DNA of 64,000 nt from Rachicladosporium sp. CCFEE 5018 (GCA_002077045.2 KZ111141.1:1202109-1266108); one strand, 5' to 3'. Counted from the stretch's first letter, positions 35,087 to 47,183 are shown. Program-made: numbers and translations. The notes: generated by a model from the sequence alone, not told the origin.

Positions 35087-37689
35087 CTAGTTGGCGCGGA
35101 TGACGAGCTTGCTCAAGAACTTGCCGTTCAGACTGTCAAAGTCATCGCGGTCGAACTTGGCATTCGCGCGGTCCTTGAGGTATGATTCTGTAAGTTCATA
35201 TTAGCGAAAGCTCTGGATTTGATCGTGATGTATAATATGGACTCACCATATTTATTCACATGTCCCTTGACCTCAGTCAAAGCATCGCAGATCGCCGGGT
35301 TCGAGCCAAGCAGGTGGTGGTGCTTCCTCGTGTCCCACTCCTGCAGACCCGGCAGCTTCGTTGAGATAGCCTGGAACAGGCCGACAATGACACCCACAGG
35401 CGTAGTCTCCATGTCATCACAGAACTTGTTCACAGCCTGTTCGTCCGGCACGCGGTAGTGACAGTCGAACTGCATCTCCTCCCAGATCGCCAAGAGAATG
35501 GCAGCGAGCATGAAGATCGTAGGCCAGTTCTTCAGCTTCTCGCCAGAGTAGACGGAGCTATAGAGCGACGACAGCTCCTCCAGGATGTCTTTCTGCAGCT
35601 CTCGCCACATGTCTGCCAAAGCGCACTTGACCTGGAAATTGATCATGACCGGAGCGACGGTCTTGCCGGACCACTTGCTCTCTGGGTCGTCGATCAATCC
35701 CTCGAATTGCTCCTCTTCGGACAGGCCCTCAACAAGTGTGACATGCTGGGTGAGATTGTAGGCGATGACAAGCTTGAGAGCTTTGCGGATGGCGGGTGAC
35801 TTCTCCTTCACGTAGTAGCGGTGAGCAGTCTTCAGTATCTCCGTAAGAAACACAGTACCGTCAAAGAACTCGTCGACGAACGCTTCGAAGCTGTTGTCGA
35901 GATGTCGGTCGAGATACTCAGACAGCAGTGTCGAGCTGACGCCTTCCATGCCAGCCGAGAGCTTGGCAGTCTTCACTTCGTACTCAAGCAGAGTGTTCGT
36001 CTCCACCCAGTCGAGATCGAAGCACTTGTCTTCTCTGACAAAGACCTCTCGTGCGTTGATTGGCAGGTAGTGGCCATAGCCGTGGGTGATGTACAGGGTG
36101 CGCTCCAGAGTGCTGAAGCCCTTGATGTTGTTGACGCTGAAGCCGAGGCTGACATGCCTCTCGTAATCAGCATTCCAGTCCTTCATGAAGTAGCCGATGT
36201 CCTTGATGTCAAGACGGGTACATGGTACTTGCCACAAACGAGCATGACTGGGTCTGCAACCGCCACATGGCTCGCCCTTGTCGCAAGTCTTCTTGAGGAA
36301 CTTGCATCGGAGGCATGCACGAAGCTTTCGAATTTCGTGAGCTTGCTGCCGTTGATCGGGTCGGAGCGGACCACGCCTGCGGCCAATCTTCTTCTCTGCT
36401 GACACATCCTTCCGGACAGGTCCGATCTTCTTGGTCACAACCTTGGTCACCTTCGCTGTGCTCTCTGACGGCGACTTACGACGTCTGAGTGGCGGCGATG
36501 TTGGACCGGAAGAGGTTGGTGAGGTCGACGATGACGACTCATGTGATCTATATGTTACAAGGCCGCCCGTAGCTGTCGGACTGACGACGAGTGACGACGC
36601 AGGCGAGTTGTGATGATGGCAGCTCGATTGGTGAGGCAGTCCGTGTTGCAGATATTGCGAGTCGATCAGCTCCTGTGTATGGAACTCTTCATGTGGCGAA
36701 CTCAGCGGCCAAGGTGGGATCTCCTCAAAGCTGCCAGAGAGGTATGCCGAGTTGGGACCATCTGAGCTCGACGAGTCTGAGTGTGTGCGGATGTGCAGGT
36801 TCTGGCTGGGATTCGAAACTGTGCCGATCGAGTCCAGTGACTGCCGATTCGGATTGTAGGTGATCGACGACCACTCGTTGTCAGACAAGGACTGTACTTC
36901 CAGGATAGTACCTGTAGGTGAGCTGCCCGGTACGCTGGAGTGGACTGATTCTGCGGCTTGCTGGTTGAGTGCGTTGTGTAAGCTTAGCGAGAACTGTGTG
37001 CCGAGAGTTTGCTGGTAGTCTGTCAGAGGGTATGCAAGTGCATTCATCGACTCCATGGGTCCAGCCATGCTCAAGAATGAGTTCGTGTCCATGCCCGTGG
37101 TGGCGGCGAACGTGCCGGCCGCTGACACTGGCATGAAGTCTATTGGCGATGACTGCAGTTGTCCATCATATCCTATTGTGCTATATGTTCCCATTGGCAT
37201 CGTCGAGTGGTCCTGGGGAATATACTGCTGGGCGTGTCGTGCTTGCGAGGCAGCGGCTTGCTGAAACTGATACTGCCACGGATTCGACATCATGTTGGCA
37301 TATCCCATGTCCATCGACATCGGCATTGGCATTGGCATCGACATTGTGCTGGTGGCAACCTGTGCTGGCGTCGGCAGGCCATGTGTACCTGAGCTTCCCG
37401 GTCTACTTGACTGTGCATGTTGCTGTGCTTGTGGCCGTTGTTGCTGATACTGTCGAGATGGTTGTCGCTGCTGAGGCTGAGGTCGCTGTGGCTGCTGAGC
37501 GTACTGCTGACTATGCTGCCGTTGAGACATGTCCTCGTCGTACATGACGCCTTGCCACTGTGCCTGAGGATGCTGAGGAGGGTAGGCGTACGGCGGGTAT
37601 GTCAGCGAGCGATGGTCGGGAGGTTGATCGAGGTAGGCAACGGCGTCGAAGTCTAGCAGGCCATCCTGCTGACTGTATAGATGGTCCAT
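35087..37689 (-). CDS. Zn2Cys6 fungal transcription factor (haplotype 2)
   Basis: Exons 35247-37689 and 35087-35187; 847 residues, one codon shorter than haplotype 1 in the N-terminal Pro/Gln region. The intron sequence and donor (GTGAGT here, GTAAGT in haplotype 1) differ, but the spliced C-terminus is the same. The zinc cluster and the downstream helical region are unchanged. Confidence 0.85.
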
Positions 37690-38971
37690 GGCGCGCACGC
37701 CAGACAATATAGAGTGTGCGGGCAGCTGGTGCTGCGGATGGGGTAAGCGGCGACGGCGCGGACCACAGTCGCAGAGAGCGCAGTGGAGCGCAGCGCAGCG
37801 TGTTCGAGGCTATGGCGATTGGCGATAGCGATGGGCGGGGACGCTGACGATCCGCAGTATGGGTCGGTGCTATGCGCAAGACTGGCTTCGTGCACAGTTG
37901 GGGATAGTGAGAGTTACTGCTATCGCTCACCGCCGTGAGACAAAGCGCAGAATGGGCAATCCGGACGATTGTGGTAGAGGAGTCGATGGGGTCGGTGAGC
38001 GTCGCAGCAGCAAGTGGTAGCACTTGGCTGCGACGCTACGCTTCCTGCAGCGCGCGGGTCTGGCGTGGGCGAAAGCAAAGAGCGGTCTGGTCATGCAGCA
38101 GCAGAGTAATGCAGTATGCAGCTAACCAGCCCACCACGTCCCCAGCCAATCCGGGGCCAGCACGAGACGAGACGGCCAGCGTAGCATTGCAGAGTCAGCA
38201 CGCCATGATTGTACTTATACTTCGGACATGTCTGCCCTACTGAGCACAGGATAGTTATGGGTCAACTATACAGATCTACATTCCATTCTCACACATTCTC
38301 GAAGTGAGGTCGAATTCAAACGGTTGTTCTTGCCACGAGAAGTCTCGAAGTCTCGAAGTCCAGGTGAGACACCGTCGGAGGAAAATCAAAGCGGGGCAGA
38401 TGTGGAGCCGGGATGCCCCATTTGGCTCGTGTGTTCTCGCTGAGCGGTGAGCACACGTGACTTTCAATCCTCGACCATCGACTGAAATAACGCTCTCGAC
38501 TTGATCCTTCTTCCACATATCGACAGGCTCCTGCACGACATCGCAGACCTGCATCATAAGCTCGACAAACTGTGTCGCTCACATGACGACTCTATGGCGC
38601 ATTTACACCGACAACATAGCGGGCTTCATCCGACCCCATGCCGCATGGAAAGTTCGCCTTGGATGACAGGGTCAACGTCGCACAACCTCACGCTGCCTTG
38701 ATCTCGCGTCCTATCATCGAGGCACTCTACCCGCGAGACACCACAGCTTTGCACCACGCGCGTGTCACGCCGGGTGCTTGCGTGTGCTCGTGCGAGGACC
38801 CGTGAGTGAGAGTGTAGCGAGTGAAGTGGCTCGATCGTGCAGCTGTTGTCCCTTGCTTCGAGATGCTGCTTGTTTGTGTGCTGACGTGAGACTTTCATTG
38901 ACGAGCTCCACATTCGGGAACGCCGATCACGAAACTCGCTCAGGGATATGCATGAAGAGAGACGACGTTCT
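37690..38971. other. Long 5' region of the transcription factor (haplotype 2)
   Basis: Counterpart of 15683-16977, similar along its length, with no shared open frame. Confidence 0.5.
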
Positions 38972-40369
38972 TCATCTCTGTAGGATCGGCCAAGTAATCC
39001 AGCCCTCTCCTCTCAGCCCCTGCCATAGACTTACAGGCAAAATCGAGAATTTGAACCAACCCAACTGCCTTCCCACTTCCCCAATTAGTGGCAGACATGC
39101 CATAAACCACAGAAGCACCGACAACCCCGTCCCTACCAACCTCACCTGATACATCCACCCTCTTTCCCACGCCTCTCTCCCCGTAGTACTAGTCCACAGA
39201 GATTCCTCCAACATCTCCCCCAGCATCCCCACAGGCTGCACCCAAAAGAACAGCCCCATGTACAGTCTCAGTCGATTAGGCGACACCGTCGCCCAGAGCG
39301 GCTCAGCAGGCACGAGTCCCATATGCACCACCCCACTGCATCCAAAAGCCACAAGACTAATGACCGCGTACCTCTTCCACTCCCTCCCCTTCAGTCCAAG
39401 CACATCTGCCAGCGCGTAGCCTGGTGCTGAAGTCGTGATCCGCATCGTCTGATGCCAGTACTTCCCCCAGAAGCCTCGAAGGCCGTGTGTAAAGATTGCC
39501 GATGCGGGACCGTAGTAAGCACCCCACGTGTGTGGTGACCAGAGATCGTCTAGCAGTCCGAGGGCATTCAAGCCGACTGGGAGAGTGGCGAAGAGGTAGA
39601 AGAGTTGGCTTAGGGCGGCCCAGATCTGGGCTCCGAGGACCAATGAACGAAACCCCATTGCTGCGATTCCGGAGATCGAAGCAAACGGGAGGGGAGAGTA
39701 GAGCGAGATGTTCGGGTCGGTGAAGTACGCGTCTGTCGTCATGTAGGCGTGCGTGAGGTCTATGGTGAGGAGGCCACGGACTGAGCTTAGCAGGGCTTGG
39801 AGGAAGAATTGGCGGCGTTTCGGGAAGGCTGGAGGTTGGGGTTGCGTGCGGTCGTGGGAGGATATGGCGATAAGCCAGTCATTGAAGCGGATGGAGATTA
39901 GGAGCATGTTGACCCACGGAAGTCGTTCGCGAACGGTGGATGGATAAGACTGCGTTCTGTAACCCGTCGGCTTACTCGGGGTCGAGGGCGGCGCATCCTC
40001 CGAGGGCGACAGCAGGGCTGTCTCCTCTTGTGAGAAATCTCCTGCGGCTGACTGCTGACTACTAGGTGGCACCCGTGCATTTCGGACGATGAGCTTGAAC
40101 TGCGTATGCGGGTCCTTGAGTAGCAAGAAGAGTAGTGCAATGAGAACCGCGTTGACGCTGATCACGTCCACGCCGTCCATCACGACCCATGCATGCAATG
40201 TCGAAAGCAACGTGATCGGCAAGAAGATTGCAATGCTTTGCCTTCTTGACAGCACACTTCGGGGTATGAGTAGTGAGAGAGGTGTAAGAATGTGAGGGAC
40301 AAAGTAGGAGAACGACTGTGGCCCAGGCACAATGTGCCGCACGAGATATGTGTAGGAGAAGTCCACCAT
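38972..40369 (-). CDS. Wax-synthase-like membrane acyltransferase (haplotype 2)
   Basis: A single exon of 465 residues. The FWGKYWHQTMR motif and membrane segments are conserved. The start is at MVDFSYTYLV (ATG 40367-40369); a longer open frame to 40594 has no match in haplotype 1. Differences cluster in the loop at about residues 105-150, where the alleles also differ by one codon, and in a few C-terminal residues. Confidence 0.78.
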   Translation of the reverse strand: MVDFSYTYLVRHIVPGPQSFSYFVPHILTPLSLLIPRSVLSRRQSIAIFLPITLLSTLHAWVVMDGVDVISVNAVLIALLFLLLKDPHTQFKLIVRNARVPPSSQQSAAGDFSQEETALLSPSEDAPPSTPSKPTGYRTQSYPSTVRERLPWVNMLLISIRFNDWLIAISSHDRTQPQPPAFPKRRQFFLQALLSSVRGLLTIDLTHAYMTTDAYFTDPNISLYSPLPFASISGIAAMGFRSLVLGAQIWAALSQLFYLFATLPVGLNALGLLDDLWSPHTWGAYYGPASAIFTHGLRGFWGKYWHQTMRITTSAPGYALADVLGLKGREWKRYAVISLVAFGCSGVVHMGLVPAEPLWATVSPNRLRLYMGLFFWVQPVGMLGEMLEESLWTSTTGREAWERGWMYQVRLVGTGLSVLLWFMACLPLIGEVGRQLGWFKFSILPVSLWQGLRGEGWITWPILQR

Positions 40370-41037
40370 CGCGCCTAGACTGGGCTTCTCGACCGAGCGG
40401 GAAGGGGAATAAGAGAAACATTTGAGCTGAACATGAAGATACGTGAAGATAGATGTCGTCATACCTGAGCCTTCGCAGATGCTGGGGTTTTTGCGCATAC
40501 TTTGGCCCCAATGGCTTTCGTCGGCGTGAGGTCGTAGAGGGAATGGTGCTCGGGTGGAGCGCCACTGACAGTTCAGCAGCGTGGGCATCACCAATACGGT
40601 CTGGTCATTCTAAAGCCCTTCAAGGTATGCTCTGAGGCTAACAATAATGCGTCCTAACCAGGCCGTACATGCTGCGTTGGGAAACCATCTCCTTTTTGAT
40701 ACTGCTTGCCGGGAACAGGGGTTCCAAAGACTTGTACAGTCCGTCTATTGCGCACGACGTATCATCATTACCACGCCCATGGCCGCTATGGAGTCTCCTC
40801 CGCTTTCGAGCTCGTCAACATGCCAAGGAAGTCATCCAGATCGCTGCCAGGTTGCTTAGTGCCGTTCCAGCCACTCGGTATGACGTCGCCAGATTGATGA
40901 TGAGGCGCAAATACTTGTATCCCTCGACGCGCAGGACGCGATTGAGATCGAATTGTAAATCAGATCATTGGCGAAGTGTCGTTTTTCTTACGCTTCCATT
41001 GAACTGTTCTGTGTGTCCAGCTTCAGACTCGCACAAG
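40370..41037. other. Divergent promoter, acyltransferase / DUF1989 gene (haplotype 2)
   Basis: Counterpart of 18379-19056. The DUF1989-proximal part (from about 40786) is conserved; the acyltransferase-proximal part is diverged. Confidence 0.5.
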
Positions 41038-42795
41038 ATGCCGGAGCTCCAGACCATCCCCGCAAGACATGGAGTCGCGACATTCGTGCCTGCAGGCCAA
41101 GTGATCAAGATCATCAACAAGACTGGAACACAAGTAGTCGATACTTGGGCATTCGCTCTGCCAAAGCCAGAGGAGAAGAAGGCTGAGCCTGAGAAGAAGC
41201 CTGAGAAGGAAGAGAAGAAGGACGAGAAGAAGGACGCAAAGCCCGAGAAGGAGGAGCAACCTGAGAAGAAAGAGGAAGAGAAGCCTAAGGAGACGCCGAA
41301 GAAGTCGAAGAAGGGCGCCAACGATCTGCCCAGTCAGGAGGAAGCAGAGAAAGCGACTCGTGAGGGTATCGCCGCGAAGGGTGAGGATGGAAGCAAAGAG
41401 ACGCCCAAGAAGCCAGGATGGTCGTCTTACGTTCCTTCCGTCCCTACTTGGTCCAGCAAGAAAGCTGGAGGTGGCGAGAAAGGTCAGACGCAGCAGCAGA
41501 AGGACTCGAAAACGTGGAGCTCCTACTTTCCGACTGGACAAGGGTTCAGCAACTACATCCCCAAGTCCGCTGGCGATACTGTGTCATCTTTCTCAGGCTT
41601 GGTTGGTACTCTGATCTCAATTCATCTTCGGGTCACTAACAATTTCAGCAGCACAAGCGCGACCCTAACAAGTCCTACATCGAGCAATTAACAGACTTCT
41701 CCAAGACTCCCGTCGGCGCGGCCGGTATGAGTGGTACGTAAACCCAGCGCCGATCATCGGCACTGACAACGCTTACTAGGAATGGCAGCTTTCACGGGAT
41801 CCGGGTACGGTGGCGTCGCCTATGCTGGCTACAAAGCCTACAGCTCCATGCAGCAGGAACAACCTGCTATGGAGTTCATGAGCATGTCGCATTCGCGCGC
41901 CGCGACACTGCACATGGTTCCTCGAGTGAACGATACTCTAGTATCGAATTTGAGGGAGCCGATATTGACGATCATTGAGGACAGCGGTGCTGGTGTGCAT
42001 GATACGCTGATCCCGGCTTGCGACCCGTACAGGTATAAGGGATTGGGCGTTGAGAAGTGGGAGGAACACGCCTCTTGTGCTGAAAACCTCGTCCTCGCGC
42101 TGAAAGAGCTCAACGAGCGCGCAGGACTCAAAGGTGCCAAGGGCGTCGGGGCAGACGTGACCATCAACAGCGTCCCTGCACCCCTGAACCTCTTCATGAA
42201 CATTCCCTGGACGAACACCGGCGACATCTCCTTCGAAGGACCCAAGTCTAGCGAAGGCGACTTCGTGCGACTGAAGGCTGAGCGCGATATCGTGGTCGTT
42301 ATGAGCGCTTGCCCTAACGACGTCAATGGCATCAACGGCAAGGACATCACAGATGCCAGCTTCGTTGTCGAGGACAGCGAAGACGCAGCCACAGCACTGA
42401 AACGCCAAGCACCAAAGAAGCGCCCCACGCCTCGCAAGTTGGGCTCTTCCCAACGCCCGGGCCCGCCATCAACAGTCGCCACCGGTGATCTAGGCGATGA
42501 TGACAAGTCCCGAGTCGGCTCGACACCGTCCAAGAAACCTGCGCCCAAGAAGGCACCAGTCAAGAAGTCCGCACCTGCTGCTGGCAAGACCAGCCAAGCT
42601 AAGACTGAGGCTACGCCGGCACCAAAGAAGAAGTCAGCGCCTGCTAAGCCCGCAGCTGCGCCCGCAAAGCCAGCGGAGGCAAAGAAGACTGCGGAGCCTG
42701 CTAAGGCTGAGGGCGACGCGAATGGGACTGCGACGCCGCCGGTGGAGAAGAAGAAGCCGAGGAAGCTGAACAAGCCGGCGGCGGCTGCTGAGTAG
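41038..42795 (+). CDS. DUF1989 protein with a Lys/Glu-rich insert (haplotype 2)
   Basis: Exons 41038-41601, 41649-41733 and 41780-42795; 554 residues, the same splice sites and length as haplotype 1. Both halves of the DUF1989 domain are intact. Differences are few and lie mainly in the Ala/Lys/Pro-rich tail (for example AKPAEAKK versus ANAAEPKK) and the insert. The weak GTTGGT donor of the first intron is retained, which argues that it is real. Confidence 0.78.
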
Positions 42796-43471
42796 TAAGT
42801 GATGCAAAGGAGGTTTCCTACATGCGAGGCGAAAGTGGACAAGCGATTCTGCGTTCAATGTAAAGGTAGCATATATGTAATGTAAGAAGTGTTTCGAGTC
42901 ATTGATCACAGTCCAGGGCCTCCATGAGTAGACAAGCCTAAGGTAGATGATCTTAGCGGTCAAGCTACGGACGAGAATATAAAAGGCAGGGTGATGTGAT
43001 GGCCCAACGCTGCCGCCTTTGATCCAGAACATCTATAACATGATGCTCTCTCGCGGCCAACCACTCCGCAATGCACTCCGTTGCTGAGAGACTGCTCTTG
43101 CTCTTGGGCAATGCCGGTAGGTCGCGATGGGAGCGAGGCGTTGTCGACGCAGTCACTCCTACCGTCGCATTTCGTCTTGTGTTCGCGGATCGGCATGCTG
43201 CGAAAGTGGAATCTTGAAGCATCAAGAACACGAGCCGGAAACCATTCTCCGTCGACGTACACTAGCGCAGAATCAAAATGAACCAATCAGCTCACAGCAG
43301 CGGGGTTAGCGACGAGCAGGGGAAGGTGTAAGAAGGAGTTGGTGACGGCAGAGAGGGAAGGTACGACCCAGTGAAGTGCAAGCGTGGCGTAAGAATGATT
43401 GACCTAAGCTGTTCAATCTGTTCATACTCACTCCATGGCTATTGACTATTGCCGACTGCATACGCATCACC
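42796..43471. other. Convergent 3' spacer, DUF1989 / cyclase (haplotype 2)
   Basis: Counterpart of 20815-21490, nearly identical by eye. No gene was seen. Confidence 0.55.
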
Positions 43472-44606
43472 CTAGAATACGGCCAGCGCATTTGGCGGCG
43501 ATCCAATACCACCTGGCACGTTCAATGGCACACTGGTCAGCAAGAAGCTGTACCTCCCCAGCTCCTTACACTTCTCCGACAGCGCCTTGAGATCCCAGAG
43601 CTCACCAATTGGCATGCCGAAGAGAGCAAGGAAGTACTGATGCAGCGCAAGCTCCGAGACTTGGCCTTCGCTACCGTCTGGTCGAATGGGTGGGATATGC
43701 TCGAAAGCGATCATATCACCTGCTACGGCGGCGACTGTAATGACTTGTGAGCAGAGCTGTGAAGGGGAAAGGGAGCCACCAAATGCTTACAGTGCTTGTT
43801 CCAGAACCACTTCGCAGTCGCCTCATCGCCAGTGACACCACATGTACGGTGCGAGCCCATGAGCTCGCCTTGCTTCTGCGCGGATACGCCAGTGAGACCC
43901 TCCGTGAAGCCAGAGCGTATGATGATCACATCACCCTTCTTGAACTCGACGCCTTGCTTCTTGGCAATGGCCTCGATGTCCTGGACGGTGATTTTATCAT
44001 CGTTGTAAGGGTTGAAGGACCGTCCCTCCTCGTCAGCATAGCGTTTGAAGTCGATAAAGACACCTCGAGCCACGAGACCACCACGCTTATGCCAGTGGTT
44101 GAGCGTCGGGAGCTTCTGCTCCTTGTCTTCGTTGCCGTAGGTCTGAGTCAAAGCTTCGACGCTGGTCTGCACGCCGTTGTAGCCAGACTTGCTTTCCTGA
44201 TGGTGGAAGTGGCACAAGCTGTCCCACTGACTGCTACATTGCGTGTTGAACTCGATCTCATCGTCGTAGCCGTGAGCAGCCAGTGGCGTGTCGACGAAGC
44301 TCATGACCTTGTGGACCAGACCTTTGCGACTGAAACCAGGAGTCTCGATCGCACCAATTGGCCAGTTGAGTGAGACTGAGACGCCGTCCTTGAGCTCTGA
44401 GTAGGCGGACTTGATGATCTCCGGAGTGAGCAGATTGAGTGTGCCATAGACATCTTTCTTGCCATCTTTGTCGAAGACACCCCAGGCACAGCCTATGAAA
44501 CCAGGTCAATAAGTTCGTCGAGGTCTATAGCAAGATACTCAAGCTCCTTACCTTTAGGCATACCTTTGACCTCGGGGAGATCATCCCAGTCTGGAACCTT
44601 TGACAT
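43472..44606 (-). CDS. Putative cyclase / metal-dependent hydrolase (PF04199 family), complete copy
   Basis: The only complete copy in the window: exons 44552-44606, 43791-44492 and 43472-43734, introns of 59 and 56 bp, 339 residues. The protein starts MSKVPDWDDLPEVKGMPKG and reads through CAWGVFDKDGKKD once spliced. Family features include NTQCSSQWDSLCHFHH, the position of the metal-site His motif in this family, KKGDVIIIRSGF, and GDMIAFEHIPP near the C-terminus. Relatives include kynurenine formamidase and bacterial putative cyclases; the fungal members have unknown substrates. It is cytosolic with no signal peptide. Convergent with the DUF1989 gene. The other three fragments in the window (21491-21834, 44720-45139, 58751-59170) are pieces of the two haplotypes, not extra genes. 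Confidence 0.86.
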
Positions 44607-44619
44607 TGTGGAGTTGCTT
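44187..44619. repeat. 433-bp overlap with contig 4 (identical) and contig 3 (two differences)
   Basis: This contig end equals 58751-59183 base for base and equals 44720-45152 except at 44287 (C here, T at 44820) and 44353 (A here, G at 44886). It is an unmerged contig overlap that shows which contigs belong together. Confidence 0.95.
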
Positions 44620-44719
44620 NNNNNNNNNNNNNNNNNNNNNNNNNNNNNNNNNNNNNNNNNNNNNNNNNNNNNNNNNNNNNNNNNNNNNNNNNNNNNNNNN
44701 NNNNNNNNNNNNNNNNNNN
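44620..44719. other. Assembly gap (100 N)
   Basis: Exactly 100 N, placed between sequences that overlap by 433 bp at homologous positions, so nothing need be missing here. Confidence 1.
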
Positions 44720-45139
44720 ACTTGCTTTCCTGATGGTGGAAGTGGCACAAGCTGTCCCACTGACTGCTACATTGCGTGTTGAACTCGATCTCATCGTCGT
44801 AGCCGTGAGCAGCCAGTGGTGTGTCGACGAAGCTCATGACCTTGTGGACCAGACCTTTGCGACTGAAACCAGGAGTCTCGATCGCGCCAATTGGCCAGTT
44901 GAGTGAGACTGAGACGCCGTCCTTGAGCTCTGAGTAGGCGGACTTGATGATCTCCGGAGTGAGCAGATTGAGTGTGCCATAGACATCTTTCTTGCCATCT
45001 TTGTCGAAGACACCCCAGGCACAGCCTATGAAACCAGGTCAATAAGTTCGTCGAGGTCTATAGCAAGATACTCAAGCTCCTTACCTTTAGGCATACCTTT
45101 GACCTCGGGGAGATCATCCCAGTCTGGAACCTTTGACAT
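44720..45139 (-). CDS. Putative cyclase, 5' fragment (haplotype 1)
   Basis: First exon 45085-45139 and the start of exon 2 (44720-45025), with the same 59-bp intron as the complete copy. It continues on contig 1 (21491-21834) after about 371 missing bases. The two base differences from the complete copy assign it to the other haplotype. Confidence 0.9.
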
Positions 45140-46415
45140 TGTGGAGTTGCTTAGTTGGAATCTCAGCAATCGAATGTATGCAATTCACGGGGAAGTCTGA
45201 AACTCGAATGTGTACAACTTTCAGGTGTTACGGACACTTACAAGCAAGAAGAATAGGATACTCACGATTGAAGGTGGTCTTTATGATCTGGCCCATGTGC
45301 CCGCTTCACTGACGTGAGTTCACATAGGCGGGGTACTTCTCAAGCCCGAGGGGTACGCGATGCGCTTTGCCTCGCAAAACAGTGCCCACTTCACCCATCT
45401 TCCGCAAGGATCATCGCATCTCAAAGAAGCGTATTATTGGGGTAGCTGTGGTCGACTTCGGCCTCTTCGGGCACCGCTCATACCTCATTTTCTCCTGATG
45501 CCAAGGAAATTGAGGCTTACACCCTTGATGATGTTAAGGCTTATCAGACGCTGTGTACATCGCACGCGATCCTGCAGCTACAGCGACGCACCCAGGCCCC
45601 TGATGCGATGAAGGATCGCTGTACATCGCGTCACAGTTTGTCGGTCTCGCGAGGTAACGACCTCTAGGCTGAGAGAATCCTTGAAGTATTGAGTACCACG
45701 TATCTAGCATACCGGCGCCGTGGAATGACATACGACCAAGGGTGGAGACGTATGGCATGTCGCTCGAGGGTAACCGATGAAAGTGGCATGCTGCCAATTC
45801 CTCACACAAGTCACGGTCGAGAGCGGTGCGCTCGCGGTGCTGTCACTTGTTGTTCCGGCCCCAGCCCTCGTTGCAGAGCGCCCTTGAGGATCAGCCGAGG
45901 CGTCAGCGATGTCATGCTGGATCATAATCGTGCCTCTGTTCGAGGAGTGACGTGCATGTTCGGGCTCCTTTGAAGCCGCTGCTGATCCTGCTTAGCAGCT
46001 AAGCCATGGCCAGATCGCAGTGATTTGCAGCGGGCGAAGCTACACTGCAAGCAGCATTGCAGTACCTAGGTTGTCGGATAGGGTCCTTGATTTGTTGTGA
46101 TGCAACGATAGATCGTGGGTAGGGTAGACGATCCATGCGTCAAGTCAACTCGTGTCTCCTCGATGTAGCTTGAGGCGTGGCACGGCTGGGTAGTCGAGGA
46201 AGGAGCGCAGGACGTCTTGCTCGTCGCTACAACGAAAGCCATCCTGCCATTCACCGGTCCTCAGGTAGTTGTGATCAAATATATGCTGCGTATTGTGTGA
46301 AGCCATCAAGATCAAGCGTCGTGATTAACTTCCCACCCCCATCGGAAAGTTTCCGCTCTGCAAAGATCGGCAGCGACACCATCAGATCACACCACCCACT
46401 CTTACCGCTCAGGTA
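45140..46415. other. Divergent spacer, cyclase / methyltransferase (haplotype 1)
   Basis: A 1.28-kb spacer, collinear with 59171-60451. It includes an exon-like minus-strand segment (45266-45398) described separately. The rest has no supported gene. A weak coding-like stretch near 45490-45560 (plus strand) is not extended by any plausible splice. Confidence 0.55.
45266..45398 (-). other. Exon-like segment upstream of the cyclase, interrupted by TGA (haplotype 1)
   Basis: From an ATG at 45396-45398 to a GTGAGT donor at 45265. The frame matches 59297-59429 of the other haplotype but carries TGA (plus-strand TCA at 45306-45308) where that copy has TGG. It may be a non-coding leader exon of the cyclase gene or a dying small gene. 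Confidence 0.3.
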
Positions 46416-47183
46416 ATGGCCAATAAGCACGGCCAGACACTCGACATCACACTCGCGCGCGGTGAACCTCCAATTGGCATCAAGATTGCAGAGCCTCCAG
46501 GCGTGACATCCGATAACCTCCCTCTCTCAACATGGGGGGCCTCATACATTCTCGCGAACGAATTACATACTCTCGACATCCCAGCCCCATCTGACCATGA
46601 AGATCTGCAGCATTCTCCAATCCTCGAGCTCGGTGCCGGAACTGGCCTTGTAGGTATATCAGCGTCGTTACTGCTGAAGCAGAATGCGATCCTTACGGAT
46701 CTTCCGACGATACTACCTGGTGTCGCCGCAAACATATCTGTCAACGCATCTGTCCTCTCCAAAGCTGGACTGGAGTTGCAAACTGGGATGCTAGACTGGA
46801 CGGATCCGTCGAGCCTGACGGTTTACTCCCCTGATGGCGTTCATGCTGTCTCATCCATCATTTTGGACTCTCACAAGTTTCCCGTGATCCTAGCAGCAGA
46901 CACGGTGTACGACCCGGATCATCCCGCTCTGCTGTCTTCTACCGTCACTACATGGCTCGCTCGGACTGCAGACGCCAGATTTGTCCTCTGCTATCCGCTA
47001 CTAATGGCGTACTTGGACATTATCAGGGACTTGTGGGATAGCCTAGGTGAATCTGGGCTGAATTGCGTGAAGGAGGGCCAACGTCAAGGAGACGATCCGA
47101 GCTGGGATGAAGAAGCGCCGTATGAGTGGAGTGTATGGGCGTGGAAGTGCGAAAGAGCAGGTAGTGAAGGTGGCAAGGGATGA
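46416..47183 (+). CDS. Seven-beta-strand protein methyltransferase (Methyltransf_16 / METTL21-like; haplotype 1)
   Basis: A single exon of 255 residues. The SAM-binding motif I is ILELGAGTGLVGIS at about residues 68-81, followed by the acidic post-I position in ILTDLP and a VILAADTVYDPDH stretch matching the family's DxxY-like active-site region. The N-terminal LSTWGASYILANEL matches the segment found ahead of motif I in this family. Members (fungal Efm and Nnt proteins, animal METTL21) methylate lysines of elongation factors or chaperones in the cytosol; the exact target cannot be set from sequence. It is a compact gene whose stop is 294 bp from the MFS gene's stop (convergent). Confidence 0.84.
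   Translation: MANKHGQTLDITLARGEPPIGIKIAEPPGVTSDNLPLSTWGASYILANELHTLDIPAPSDHEDLQHSPILELGAGTGLVGISASLLLKQNAILTDLPTILPGVAANISVNASVLSKAGLELQTGMLDWTDPSSLTVYSPDGVHAVSSIILDSHKFPVILAADTVYDPDHPALLSSTVTTWLARTADARFVLCYPLLMAYLDIIRDLWDSLGESGLNCVKEGQRQGDDPSWDEEAPYEWSVWAWKCERAGSEGGKG

Noticed and set aside
1..44619. A 22-kb tandem segmental duplication
   Set aside because: The junction is a 100-N gap, both copies start at the same base, and the overlap and phasing sites link contig 2 to contig 4 rather than to contig 3.
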